Source: CAZNRY01 sp964575675
Lineage (GTDB): Bacteria > Eisenbacteria > RBG-16-71-46 > CAIMUX01 > VGJL01
Reading direction: 5' to 3'
Assembly: GCA_964575675.1 (NCBI GenBank)
Contig: CAZNRY010000002.1
Location: 5,559 to 69,558 of the forward strand
Length of the DNA stretch: 64,000 bases
Each line of letters opens with the position of its first letter. The first letter of the stretch is position 1. The position numbers and the translations under genes were made by a program. Below are positions 17,523 to 26,002 of the stretch, piece after piece. The notes beneath the pieces are model-generated. The model did no database searches, was not told the DNA's origin, and saw only the letters and a list, made by a program, of their open reading frames with translations.

Positions 17523-18677
17523 CTATGCGTCTCGGCCGCCGGAGGGGCGCGCGGGCCGCTTGCTGCGGCTCCGGCCGCGAATGGACGACCCAAGCTCGAA
17601 GTAGGCGCGCGTCGAATCCATCAGCGACTTGAAGCGGCGACGGTCCTTCCTTCGGATCGCCGTCGCGAACGCCTCGAGCGCGGAAGAGAAACTGCGGAGG
17701 AGAATCGGCGTGGCCGTGCTCTCTGTCTGGATCTCGAAGTACAGGTCTTGGTTCTCGGCGGATACGGAGCGACTGACCCGCGTCTGGGAAGCGAATGTCG
17801 TGCTGCCGGCGGCTGAAAGCGTCTCATACGACAATCCGCTCGTCGCGAGCGCGCGGGCAAAGACCAGGCTTGTGAGGTGCGAGAGGCCGAGAACATAGCT
17901 CATCAGCTCATCGTGGCGTTCGATCGGAATCGAGACGAGGGCTGCCGTCGTCTGCTCGAAGAACCGCCCCGCCACGATGGAGTGATCGGTTCCCTGCGTC
18001 CGGCAGAGGAGGACGTTTCTGCCGGCAAGGACGTCGGCGTCGGGACCGAACATCGGGTGGATCGATGCGACGCGCAGGCCCTTCGCCAGGGCGCTATCGA
18101 TGGATCTCCTGACGGGTTGTTTCAACGAGCAGACATCGAAGATGAGCGCGGATGTGCCGGTCCGGACAATCCGGTCGAGGATCGGGGCGGTCGCGGCGAT
18201 CGGGGTCGCCAAAGCCACGACCGAATGCTCTACGGCGGCCCGCGCGAGGTCCTGCGCACGGGGGAACTCCGTGCGCGTTCGGACGCCGGGACGGTCAAGG
18301 ACGGTCACGCTGTGTCCGAGCGAGCTGAAGAAGCGAGCGAGCCAGCGGCCCATGCCCCCGAGACCGCCGACGACGAGGATCCTCTCCCCGGCGGCCGACG
18401 GCTCCTGAACGAGCAGGCGCCGGTCGGCGTCTTGTACGCGGGTCGCGTGCTCGATCAAGAGGCGCGTGACCTCATCGACCAGTGGGGACGCAAGGCCAAG
18501 ACGTTCGGCCCTGCTCCGGTTGCGCTCCACGACCTGTCGCTCGATCTGGAAATCCTGCACGGGGAGGCCATGGTCGCGCTTGACGCGGCCGATCCGGCGA
18601 GCCAGGAGAAGGCGCTTGGCCACGAGATCCAGGATCTCTCCGTCTATCTGCGCGACCGACTCGCGGAGAGTTCTCAT
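17523..18677 (-). CDS. tyrA: Chorismate mutase-prephenate dehydrogenase
   Basis: The 384-residue bifunctional enzyme makes prephenate from chorismate and oxidises it to 4-hydroxyphenylpyruvate for tyrosine. An AroQ-type mutase domain occupies about residues 1-90 (RESVAQIDGEILDLVAKR). The dehydrogenase domain follows, with an NAD site near 98 (ILVVGGLGGMGRWLA), SLKQPV, and IHPMFGPD. This is the arrangement of E. coli TyrA. The ATG at 18677 is preferred because GAGAGG precedes it; an ATG at 18740 would overlap aroG and translate through an 11-base homopolymer. It is downstream of DAHP synthase in the same direction, so the two likely form an aromatic amino acid unit. Confidence 0.9.
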   Translation of the reverse strand: MRTLRESVAQIDGEILDLVAKRLLLARRIGRVKRDHGLPVQDFQIERQVVERNRSRAERLGLASPLVDEVTRLLIEHATRVQDADRRLLVQEPSAAGERILVVGGLGGMGRWLARFFSSLGHSVTVLDRPGVRTRTEFPRAQDLARAAVEHSVVALATPIAATAPILDRIVRTGTSALIFDVCSLKQPVRRSIDSALAKGLRVASIHPMFGPDADVLAGRNVLLCRTQGTDHSIVAGRFFEQTTAALVSIPIERHDELMSYVLGLSHLTSLVFARALATSGLSYETLSAAGSTTFASQTRVSRSVSAENQDLYFEIQTESTATPILLRSFSSALEAFATAIRRKDRRRFKSLMDSTRAYFELGSSIRGRSRSKRPARPSGGRDA

Positions 18678-18717
18678 GTTCCTCTCGATGGAACCGCGCC
18701 CCCCCCCCCGTCGATCG

Positions 18718-19755
18718 TCAGCGGATCGCTTCGTGGGCATTGAGAAGAACCTCCCGCGTCGTCTCCCACCCGATGCACGCGTCCGTGATCGACACCCCGT
18801 AGGTCAGGGGGCCTGCGAGCTCCTGCCGCCCCTCGACCAGGTTGCTCTCGAGCATCATGCCGAGGATTGAATCGCCGGCCCGGAGATACTGGGCGAGGAC
18901 GTCGGAGAAGATCCCCGGCTGCCGCGCGTGATCCTTCCCGCTATTGCCGTGACTGCAATCGACCATCACGCGGCGTCCTTGGCAGAATCGTCCGAGAAGA
19001 CCGCCAGCCTTGGCGATGTCGGCGCTGGAGTAGTTCGGCCTTCCTCCACCTCCCCGGAGGACGAGGTGCACGTCGGGATTGCCGGTCGTCTTGACGATGC
19101 TGGATCTGCCCGCCTGGTCGATCCCGAGGAAGGCGTGGGGATGAAGGGCCGAGATCATCGCCTCGATCGCGGTGTCGACGTTGCCGTCGGTCGCGTTCTT
19201 GAAGCCAACGGGCATCGACAGCCCGCTCGCCATTTCGCGGTGCGTCTGGCTCTCGCTCGTGCGCGCGCCGATCGCCGCCCAGGAGATCATTTCCGCCGTG
19301 TACTGGGGGACGATCGGATCGAGGAACTCCGTCCCGCAGGGGAGGCCGAGTGCGTTGGTTTCGTTCAGCAGACGCCGGGCGAGGCGCAACCCGGCGTTGA
19401 TGTCGAAGGTTGCATCCCGGTGAGGGTCGTTGATCAGACCCTTCCATCCGACCGTCGTGCGGGGCTTCTCGAAGTAGAAGCGCATGACGATGATCATCTT
19501 GTCCTGTACGGAACGGCTCAACTCGGCCAGACGCGCCGCGTAGTCCATGGCGGCGTCAGGATCGTGGATCGAGCAGGGACCCGCGACGACGAGGAGGCGC
19601 CGATCCTCGCCGCGGAGCGCGGCCTTGATTGCCTCGCGGCTGCGAAGGACGGTCTCCGCGGCCTGTGAGCTCAGCGGAACGTCGCGCTTGATCGCATCCG
19701 GAGGGTCGATCGGCAGGAAACTCGATACGTGCAGGTTATTGAGGGCGCCGGGCAC
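18718..19755 (-). CDS. aroG: Class I DAHP synthase (3-deoxy-7-phosphoheptulonate synthase)
   Basis: The 345-residue enzyme condenses phosphoenolpyruvate with erythrose-4-phosphate, the first step of the shikimate pathway. VVAGPCSIHD, MRFYFEKPRTTVGWKGLINDP, LPCGTEFLDP, SQTHREMASGLSMPVGFKN and VMVDCSHGNSGKDH are characteristic of the E. coli AroF/AroG/AroH type. Which amino acid inhibits it cannot be judged, so the symbol is by family. It starts at a GTG and lies 40 bases before tyrA, separated from it by an 11-base homopolymer of G on the coding strand. Confidence 0.92.
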   Translation of the reverse strand: MPGALNNLHVSSFLPIDPPDAIKRDVPLSSQAAETVLRSREAIKAALRGEDRRLLVVAGPCSIHDPDAAMDYAARLAELSRSVQDKMIIVMRFYFEKPRTTVGWKGLINDPHRDATFDINAGLRLARRLLNETNALGLPCGTEFLDPIVPQYTAEMISWAAIGARTSESQTHREMASGLSMPVGFKNATDGNVDTAIEAMISALHPHAFLGIDQAGRSSIVKTTGNPDVHLVLRGGGGRPNYSSADIAKAGGLLGRFCQGRRVMVDCSHGNSGKDHARQPGIFSDVLAQYLRAGDSILGMMLESNLVEGRQELAGPLTYGVSITDACIGWETTREVLLNAHEAIR

Positions 19756-19902
19756 GCGTCAGGGGCCTCGCTCTCCGGCGGGGGGCCGAAGAAGGAAGAT
19801 GTTGCCGCGGTTAGGCCATGATACGGCATGCGGGGGGATTGGGCGGAAGCGAATCGCATCTGGGCCGGGGGTGGGTAGTCCGTTGACCGGGATGGCCGCC
19901 GG

Positions 19903-20973
19903 TCAGACGCTGAAGCGCACGTGCAGGATCTCTCCGTCCTGAACCGGGTAGTCCTTCCCCTCGAGACGAAGGATGCCGCGCTTTTTCGCCTCCGCCAGGG
20001 ATCCGCACTCCTGGAGGAGGGACCAGTGGATGACCTCGCCCCGGATGAATCCACGTTCTAGGTCGCTGTGAATCACCCCCGCGGCCTGGCGGGCGGGGGA
20101 ATCCCTGCGAACCGTCCAGCCCCGGACTTCATCCTCCCCGACGGTGAAGAAGGTGATCAGATTGAGCGCGGAATACGCGTGGCGGAGGAAGCGATGGAGT
20201 CCGGGCTCCTCGAGGTGGTAGGCGGCCAGCAACTCGGCGCGATCGGCCGGCTCGAGCAGCGCGATTTCCGCTTCGACCTTTGCCGAGAGGAGGAACAAGG
20301 GCCAACGACGCTGCTCGCAGAATGCGCGCAGCCCGGCGACGGCCGGATTGCCGGATGGGCCGGCGAGATCCTCTTCCGAGAGATTCGCGATCGCAAGGAT
20401 CGGTCTCCTCGTGAGGAGGCCGTACTGGCGGACGAGCTTCTCGCCGTCGGCGCTCAGGGCGGCCCCTCGCAGACCATCGCCCGATTCAAGCGGGCCGACC
20501 AAGCTGAGGAGGAAGGTGTGGCGCCTCTCCGCGTCGGGGTTGTGCTTGCTCTTGGCGGCCATCTCGACGTTCTCGATCCCCTTGCTCACGATCGCGTAAT
20601 CGGAGAAGACGATCTCTTCCCAAGCCCGCGTGAGCGACGAGAGGGCCTGCTCCGCCGCCTCCGGCCGGAAGAGGTCGAGAACAATCGCCATTCCGTCTGC
20701 CTTACGGACCTCGTTCATGGCGGCTGTCTGGAGCTTTGGATCTGTCTGGGGATCGAAGCCCGGAAGATCGAGGACTTCTACCTGGACGGGAGTGCTCTTC
20801 TTCGGCGTGAAGATCGCGCACAGCTTCTCGAAACGAGGATCGTGGACGGGAACCATCGCGCGGTCGGCGGTGAAGTTCTGCTTGAGCGGCGCCCGGGATG
20901 GGACGCCGCCCAGTAGCTCGAAGACGGTGCTTTTCCCGCTCCCGGGCGGGCCGATCAAGGCGAGACTGGGCAT
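19903..20973 (-). CDS. Divergent YchF-like GTPase/ATPase with C-terminal TGS domain
   Basis: The 356-residue protein has the general YchF plan: an N-terminal nucleotide-binding domain, a helical insertion and a C-terminal TGS/DUF933 region (LNLITFFTVGEDEVRGWTV, VIHSDLERGFIRGEV). It differs from housekeeping YchF. The P-loop is GPPGSGKST rather than GLPNVGKST, and the G3 region is LDLPGFDPQ without the long GASKGEGLGNKFL-type segment. The candidate base-recognition motif is IANLSEED. It is therefore better called a YchF paralogue; nucleotide preference and role are unknown. It is the first gene of the minus-strand run ychF-like, aroG, tyrA, but 147 bases separate it from aroG. Confidence 0.8.
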   Translation of the reverse strand: MPSLALIGPPGSGKSTVFELLGGVPSRAPLKQNFTADRAMVPVHDPRFEKLCAIFTPKKSTPVQVEVLDLPGFDPQTDPKLQTAAMNEVRKADGMAIVLDLFRPEAAEQALSSLTRAWEEIVFSDYAIVSKGIENVEMAAKSKHNPDAERRHTFLLSLVGPLESGDGLRGAALSADGEKLVRQYGLLTRRPILAIANLSEEDLAGPSGNPAVAGLRAFCEQRRWPLFLLSAKVEAEIALLEPADRAELLAAYHLEEPGLHRFLRHAYSALNLITFFTVGEDEVRGWTVRRDSPARQAAGVIHSDLERGFIRGEVIHWSLLQECGSLAEAKKRGILRLEGKDYPVQDGEILHVRFSV

Positions 20974-21003
20974 CGATCCTCCGATTGGACAATATCTTGG
21001 TGG

Positions 21004-21032
21004 AGGATACAGGAGAGCAGGCGGAAGCGCAA
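21004..21032 (-). promoter_or_regulatory. Possible promoter of ychF-like gene
   Basis: On the minus strand TTGCGC (21032-21027), a 17-bp spacer and TATCCT (21009-21004) are correctly placed 31 bases before the gene. The match is moderate. The opposite strand has a still weaker TTGCCC...TAACCT pair pointing to the transketolase-like gene. Confidence 0.3.
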
Positions 21033-21118
21033 AGCGACTTGCCCGCGTTCTCTTCTTTTCGCTAACCTGCTGAAGGCTTTCCGCACTCGACGACTGGCTC
21101 TGGGAAGGGAGGTTGGTG

Positions 21119-23515
21119 ATGACGACGAACGCCAGCGGCCTTCACGCGCAAACCATGGGATTCGCTCCCCGGCGAGCGATCTATGTCCCGGTGACCGAGG
21201 AGCTCAATGCCGGGCGGGTTCCGGGTCGGGCGCCCGATGAGGAGCTGATCGCGGACCTCGAGCGCTACGATCTGCTGTACCGGACGCTCTGCGGGGTTCT
21301 CTACAACTTCGTTCCGACATCGGGACATCCCGGGGGAAGCATCTCCTCGGGACGGATCGTCGCCGCGCTTCTCTTCGCACTCCTCGACTACGATTTCAGC
21401 GAACCCGACGAGCCGGCGAACGACCTCCTCGTTTACGCGGCTGGACACAAGGCGATGGGGCTCTATGCGATGTGGGCGCTCCGCAACGAGGTCGTTCGGG
21501 TGGGGGCGAACGGTCTGCTACCGGCGAGCGTCAAGTACCAGCTCCGCCTCGAGGATTTGCTCGGCTTCCGGCGCAACCCGACCAGCAAGACCCCTCTCTT
21601 CCGGGAGTACGCGGCGAAAGCACTCGATGGGCATCCGACCCCTACGACCCCCGGCGTGCGCATCGCGACCGGCGCCTCGGGCGTTGGGGTCCCGGCTGGA
21701 ATCGGCCTTGCGTTCGGGATGCTCGATTCCTTCGGACCCGATGACGCTCCCCACGTCCACCTTCTCGAGGGGGAAGGGGGAATGACGCCCGGACGCGTTT
21801 CGGAAGCGCTTGCGACCGCTGCGACGGCGGGGCTCTTGAACGTGTTCCTCCACGTCGACTGGAACCAGGCCAGCATCGACTCCAACCGCGTGTGCCGCGA
21901 GGGGGAGAAGCCGGGCGACTACGTACAGTGGAATCCGATGGAGATGGCGTACCTCCACGACTGGAATGTCTACCGGGTCGATGACGGAAGCGACATCCGG
22001 CAGATCCTGGCCGGGGTCGAGCTGGCCCGGCAGCACCCGAACGACCAGCCGACGGCGATCGTCTACCGCACCGTCAAGGGCTGGCGGTACGGGATCGAGG
22101 GGCGCGCCTCGCACGGCGCGGGGCACAAGTTCTGCTCCGATGAGTACTACGTCTCGCTGAAGGAGTTCGAGGATCGCTTCGACCTGAGGTTCCCGCGTTT
22201 CGACGGGAACAAGGCGCCTGAGGCCTTGGAGCGCACGTTCTGGGACACGCTCCTTGTGTTCCGGCAGGTGATCGAGCGCGAGGGGTTCGTTCCCCGGCTC
22301 GCCGCCCGTATCGGAGAGCGCCGCGAGAACCTGAAGCGCCAAGGGCGCGCCATGCGGGCGGATCGCCCCGATCTCTCGGCGCTCTACGGCCCGGCCATTC
22401 GCGCCGACCAGGTTCCCGACGAGCTCGCGCTGAAGCCGGGGACGGAAGCCACGCTTCGCGCGGCCCTCGGAGATGCCCTCGGGTACGTCAATCGCGCGAC
22501 GAGGGGCGGCATCATCGCGGCCGCTGCAGACCTTCTCGGTTCGACGAGCGTCTCGAACATCGGCAAGGGGTTTCCGGAAGGGTTCTACCAGGCCCGAACG
22601 AACGCGGGTTCGCGCCTCGTCGCCTGCGGGGGAATCTGCGAGGACTGCATCGGCGCCTTCCTGTCCGGGCTGTCGAGCTATGGACAGCACATCGGCGTGG
22701 GCTCCTCCTACGCGGCGTTCATCGCAGCGCTGCAACACATCGCGTCACGCCTCCACGGGATCGGCCAGCAAGCCCGGCACGAGCTGTCGGGCGATCCGAG
22801 GCGAACCTTCGTTATGGTCTGTGCGCATGCCGGCCTCAAGACCGGGGAGGACGGTCCCACGCATGCGGACCCGCAGGCGCTGCAGCTCCTCCAGGAGAAC
22901 TTTCCGCCCGAGACCTGCATCACCCTCACGCCCTGGGAGCCCGCCGAGTTGTGGCCGCTCACGATCGCAGCTTTGAAGGCTCGCCCGGCGGTCCTTGCCC
23001 CCTTCGTGACGCGCCCCAACGAGAAGGTCCCCCACCGTGGCGCGCTCGGGCTGCCTCCGGCGACCGAGTCGATCAAGGGCGTCTATGCTCTGCGGACTGC
23101 CGACGCGAACGCGCAGCCGTACCATGGGACGATCGTTCTTCAGGAAAGCGGCGTCGTTTATGCCTTCGTCGACGAGGTTCTTCCGAGGCTGCACAAGGAC
23201 GGGCTGAGGATGAACATCTACCTCGTGACGAGCGCGGAGCTGTTTGCGGCCCTCCCGGCCGAGGAGAGGCGCCGGATCTTCCACCCCGATCGGGCGCGGG
23301 AGTCGATGGGGATCACCGGCTTCACGATGCCGACGCTGTACCGGTGGGTCGCATCCGAGAAGGGGAGGGAGCTGTCCCTCCACGCCTTCTCGCGCGGACG
23401 CTACCCGGGGAGCGGACAGGCGCAGATGGTGATGGAGGAGGCGGGGCTCGACGGGGAATCGCAATATCAGGCGATCCGCCGCTACGTCGACGTCTTCTCG
23501 CAGGTACGGGGGTAG
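21119..23515 (+). CDS. Transketolase-like thiamine diphosphate enzyme
   Basis: The 798-residue protein has the three-domain transketolase plan. The N-terminal ThDP-binding half carries TSGHPGGSISSGRIVAALL, AAGHKAMGLYAMWAL and LLEGEGGMTPGR followed by NQASIDS (GDG...N-type cofactor motif). The central domain includes AHAGLKTGEDGPTHADPQAL, and a C-terminal domain follows. It is about 100-130 residues longer than typical transketolases, and the GEG motif replaces the usual GDG. The substrate pair is therefore uncertain; sugar-phosphate ketol transfer is the family expectation. The ATG at 21119 is chosen because GGGAGG ends six bases before it, although TTG and GTG codons at 21113 and 21116 are in frame. 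It stands alone, divergent from the ychF-like gene. Confidence 0.82.
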   Translation: MTTNASGLHAQTMGFAPRRAIYVPVTEELNAGRVPGRAPDEELIADLERYDLLYRTLCGVLYNFVPTSGHPGGSISSGRIVAALLFALLDYDFSEPDEPANDLLVYAAGHKAMGLYAMWALRNEVVRVGANGLLPASVKYQLRLEDLLGFRRNPTSKTPLFREYAAKALDGHPTPTTPGVRIATGASGVGVPAGIGLAFGMLDSFGPDDAPHVHLLEGEGGMTPGRVSEALATAATAGLLNVFLHVDWNQASIDSNRVCREGEKPGDYVQWNPMEMAYLHDWNVYRVDDGSDIRQILAGVELARQHPNDQPTAIVYRTVKGWRYGIEGRASHGAGHKFCSDEYYVSLKEFEDRFDLRFPRFDGNKAPEALERTFWDTLLVFRQVIEREGFVPRLAARIGERRENLKRQGRAMRADRPDLSALYGPAIRADQVPDELALKPGTEATLRAALGDALGYVNRATRGGIIAAAADLLGSTSVSNIGKGFPEGFYQARTNAGSRLVACGGICEDCIGAFLSGLSSYGQHIGVGSSYAAFIAALQHIASRLHGIGQQARHELSGDPRRTFVMVCAHAGLKTGEDGPTHADPQALQLLQENFPPETCITLTPWEPAELWPLTIAALKARPAVLAPFVTRPNEKVPHRGALGLPPATESIKGVYALRTADANAQPYHGTIVLQESGVVYAFVDEVLPRLHKDGLRMNIYLVTSAELFAALPAEERRRIFHPDRARESMGITGFTMPTLYRWVASEKGRELSLHAFSRGRYPGSGQAQMVMEEAGLDGESQYQAIRRYVDVFSQVRG

Positions 23516-23561
23516 TCGCCGGGCGGCCGCTCATGCGGGAGGGGAGCGGCCGCGCTCCCTT

Positions 23562-23837
23562 CTAACGCTTCAAGAGGATCCACGCGCCCGCGGCGAGGAA
23601 CAGCAGACCCGAGACCCAGCGGATCATCGCCGGGGGGATCGTCCGGGCCAGGAAGGCTCCGGCCCCGACTGCGATCGCGGAGGCGCAGGTGAGGGCGAGG
23701 GCGGCGGCGGCGAAGATCACCCAGGGCGCATGATGCGCCTGTTCCTTGCCGGCCAGAGCCAAGGCCGCGAGCTGGGTCTTGTCGCCGAGCTCGGCGACGA
23801 ATATCAGGGCGAACGTCGAGAAGAACAAGCGCAGCAT
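23562..23837 (-). CDS. Half-size UPF0016 (GDT1/TMEM165-type) cation transporter
   Basis: The 91-residue membrane protein has three hydrophobic segments and the signature ELGDKTQLAALAL near the N-terminus. UPF0016 members such as MneA, Mnx and Gdt1 export manganese or exchange calcium/manganese, and usually carry two inverted copies of this module in about 190 residues. Here only one copy is present, so it should work as a homodimer or with a second half encoded elsewhere. The ATG at 23837 follows GGAGG by five bases; the longer open frame upstream lacks support. It converges with the transketolase-like gene. Confidence 0.8.
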   Translation of the reverse strand: MLRLFFSTFALIFVAELGDKTQLAALALAGKEQAHHAPWVIFAAAALALTCASAIAVGAGAFLARTIPPAMIRWVSGLLFLAAGAWILLKR

Positions 23838-24172
23838 CGGGACCTCCATCGGGAATACCCGGATCGAATGTAACCTCTCCGTCCGGGAGATGCGACCTTG
23901 CCGGGCGGGCCCCGGAGATTGAACCTTGATCCCGTCCTCGGCCGGCCGTACCCTTCCACCGCAGGGAAGAAACCTGCGCCCGAGGAGTCGGCATGATGGG
24001 GAGGTGGCATGGGTAGGAAGCGGACCTGCCGAACGCGTCGCATGAGGCGCCCATCCTCCGATCCAGACCCTGCCATCGTTGCTCCCCCGCTCCCTTTCTT
24101 CCGCCAGCCGATTGATGTTCTCCAGGCTCGCTTCCGTCGGTCTCACTCCAAACACTGATGAGGGCATCGCCG
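23838..24172. other. Divergent intergenic region with a nested hairpin
   Basis: This 335-base stretch separates the UPF0016 gene from the four-gene membrane operon on the other strand. It holds a nested inverted repeat: outer arms 23936-23941 and 23980-23985 (CCTCGG/CCGAGG) and an inner 6-bp stem 23960-23965 with 23973-23978. It would form in the 5' leader of the UPF0016 transcript. I compared it by eye with the yybP-ykoY manganese riboswitch and did not find its conserved core. No clear promoter is seen for the plus-strand operon. Confidence 0.35.
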
Positions 24173-25330
24173 ATGAGACGGATCGCGTTTCTGATTCTCC
24201 TGCCGCCCATGCTCTCGATCTCCGTCGCCCGGGCTCAGCCTCCCCCCGGCGATCCTGGCGCAGGAGGCGTTTCCCCGCCGACCAATGTCGCCGCCGTCGA
24301 TACGCCGAACGACGGCGGGGGGAGCATCACGCTCGCGTGGCGAGGGCCGTCCGGCGCGGCAGGCTATCGCATTGAGCGAGCCGAGGGGCAGGAAGGCTTC
24401 GACTCCCTCGACGTCGTGGCGGCGAGGGCCGCGGGCTATGCGGACGACAAGGCGGAGGACGGCAAGGAGTACCGTTACCGCGTTGTTGCGCTGGGGCCGG
24501 CGGGGGGGGAGGCGGCATCTTCCCCCACCGGAGCGATCCATAGCCGGCCTCAGTGGTTCAACGGCTACCTGACCGGCGTCGCGATCGCCCTTTTGGTGCT
24601 CGCCGGGTTGATCCTCTGGTTTATCCGAAAGGCGAAACAGGGGATCCAGCTCTACATCCGTCGGATCGCCGGTCTCGAGGCTGTTGACGAGGCCGTGGGA
24701 CGCGCGACCGAGATGGGGCGCCCCCTCCTCTACGTCCCGGGGACCGGCTACATCGAGTACATCAGCACCGTCGCCTCGCTCAACCTCTTGGGCGAGGTCG
24801 CGAAGAAGACGGCCGAGTATGGGACGTCGATCCGCGTCCCGCTGCGGGATCCGATCGTTTTCACCGTGTGCCGGGAAGTCGTGAAGGGCGCGTACATGGC
24901 GGCGGGCCGACCCGATGCCTTCGAGTCCGACAGCGTCTTCTTCCTGGTGGAGAACGCGCTGGCCTACGCGGGGGCTGTGAGCGGGATCATCGTCCGCGAG
25001 CGGCCGGCGGTGAACTTCTTCATGGGCTACTTCGGCGGCGAGTCCCTGATCCTTGCCGAGACCGGCGCCTCGACCGGCGCGATCCAGATCGCGGGGACCG
25101 ATCAGACGACCCAGCTGCCATTCTTCGTCGTGGCCTGCGATTACACCCTGATCGGCGAGGAGCTGTACGCGGCCTCCGCCTACATCTCGCGCGAGCCTCT
25201 GATGCTGGGGGCATTGAAGGGTCAGGACTACAGCAAGTTCATCATCTTCACCCTTCTGATCGTGGGAACGCTGATCTCGCTCGTTGCGGGGATCGACGCG
25301 GGTCGGATCCTCTCGACGTCCGGGCGCTAG
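24173..25330 (+). CDS. Exported FnIII/DUF6754-type membrane protein, gene 1 of four-gene operon
   Basis: The 385-residue protein begins with a signal peptide (RRIAFLILLPPMLSISVARA), followed by a fibronectin type III domain at about 35-125 (ITLAWRGPSGAAGYRIER, EYRYRVVALGP). A membrane segment follows near 140-160 (GVAIALLVLAGLILWFI), then a soluble domain of about 200 residues and a final membrane helix (FIIFTLLIVGTLISLVAGI). The soluble part (LLYVPGTGYIEYISTVASLN, FFMGYFGGESLILAETGA) resembles the uncharacterised DUF6754 domain as I remember it; this is not verified. The ATG at 24173 has GAGGG eight bases upstream; an in-frame ATG at 24158 adds five residues. It heads a tightly packed operon with the three membrane-protein genes that follow. 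Function unknown. Confidence 0.72.
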   Translation: MRRIAFLILLPPMLSISVARAQPPPGDPGAGGVSPPTNVAAVDTPNDGGGSITLAWRGPSGAAGYRIERAEGQEGFDSLDVVAARAAGYADDKAEDGKEYRYRVVALGPAGGEAASSPTGAIHSRPQWFNGYLTGVAIALLVLAGLILWFIRKAKQGIQLYIRRIAGLEAVDEAVGRATEMGRPLLYVPGTGYIEYISTVASLNLLGEVAKKTAEYGTSIRVPLRDPIVFTVCREVVKGAYMAAGRPDAFESDSVFFLVENALAYAGAVSGIIVRERPAVNFFMGYFGGESLILAETGASTGAIQIAGTDQTTQLPFFVVACDYTLIGEELYAASAYISREPLMLGALKGQDYSKFIIFTLLIVGTLISLVAGIDAGRILSTSGR

Positions 25331-25342
25331 GGGAGAACAACG

Positions 25343-26002
25343 ATGCGCGAGAAGCTGCCGCTGGCGCTCCTGATCATCATGGGAATCCTCGGGATCACCG
25401 GGCGATTCATCCCTCACCCGGGTGCGGAGGCGTTCAACGATTACCTGCGCAACAGCGTGCTGCGGATCGTCGGATCGTTCGCCCTGATTCTCGGGCTGGG
25501 GAACTTACTCCTGAGCCACACAAACCGGATCAAGCGAAAGGCGCAGAACTGGCGGCAATCGTACACGGTGATCATCTCCTTCGTCGTCGTCGCCGTGATC
25601 GGCGTCTTCGGTGGTCCGACGGGGGCGGGGCCGATGCCAACGAAGATCTTCGGCTTCCCCTTCGACTTGACCACGCTCTACAACAAGCTCCTGACGCCGC
25701 TGGGGGCGACCTTGTTCGCCCTGCTCGCTTTCTACATGGCTTCCGCGGCCTACCGCTCATTCCGGGCGAAGACCGCGATGGCGGCGCTGCTGCTGGGGTC
25801 GGCCTTCATTGTGATGCTGGGCCAGGTCCCCGTGGGCGAGCTCATCTCGCCCTACTTCCCGAAGCTGAGCAGCTGGCTGATGCAGGTTCCGAACACCGCG
25901 TCGAAGCGCGGAATCGATGTCGGCGTCACCCTGGCCGCGACCGGCACGCTGCTAAAGATCCTCACGGGGGTTGAGCGGAGCTGGATGGGAGGTGGCAAGT
26001 GA
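25343..26002 (+). CDS. Polytopic membrane protein, gene 2 of four-gene operon
   Basis: I do not recognise a named family for this 219-residue protein. It has about six hydrophobic segments, including LALLIIMGILGITGRFI, VLRIVGSFALILGLGNLLL, VIISFVVVAVIGVFGG, LGATLFALLAFYMASAA and AALLLGSAFIVMLGQV, with a basic stretch (HTNRIKRKAQNWRQ) on a presumed cytoplasmic side. It follows gene 1 by 12 bases and its TGA overlaps the GTG of gene 3, so it is almost certainly co-expressed and may form a complex with its neighbours. Confidence 0.68.
   Translation: MREKLPLALLIIMGILGITGRFIPHPGAEAFNDYLRNSVLRIVGSFALILGLGNLLLSHTNRIKRKAQNWRQSYTVIISFVVVAVIGVFGGPTGAGPMPTKIFGFPFDLTTLYNKLLTPLGATLFALLAFYMASAAYRSFRAKTAMAALLLGSAFIVMLGQVPVGELISPYFPKLSSWLMQVPNTASKRGIDVGVTLAATGTLLKILTGVERSWMGGGK

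Noticed and set aside
23838..24060. yybP-ykoY manganese riboswitch upstream of the UPF0016 gene
   Set aside because: The context is suggestive and a nested hairpin exists, but I could not find the conserved core of this riboswitch on the minus strand.
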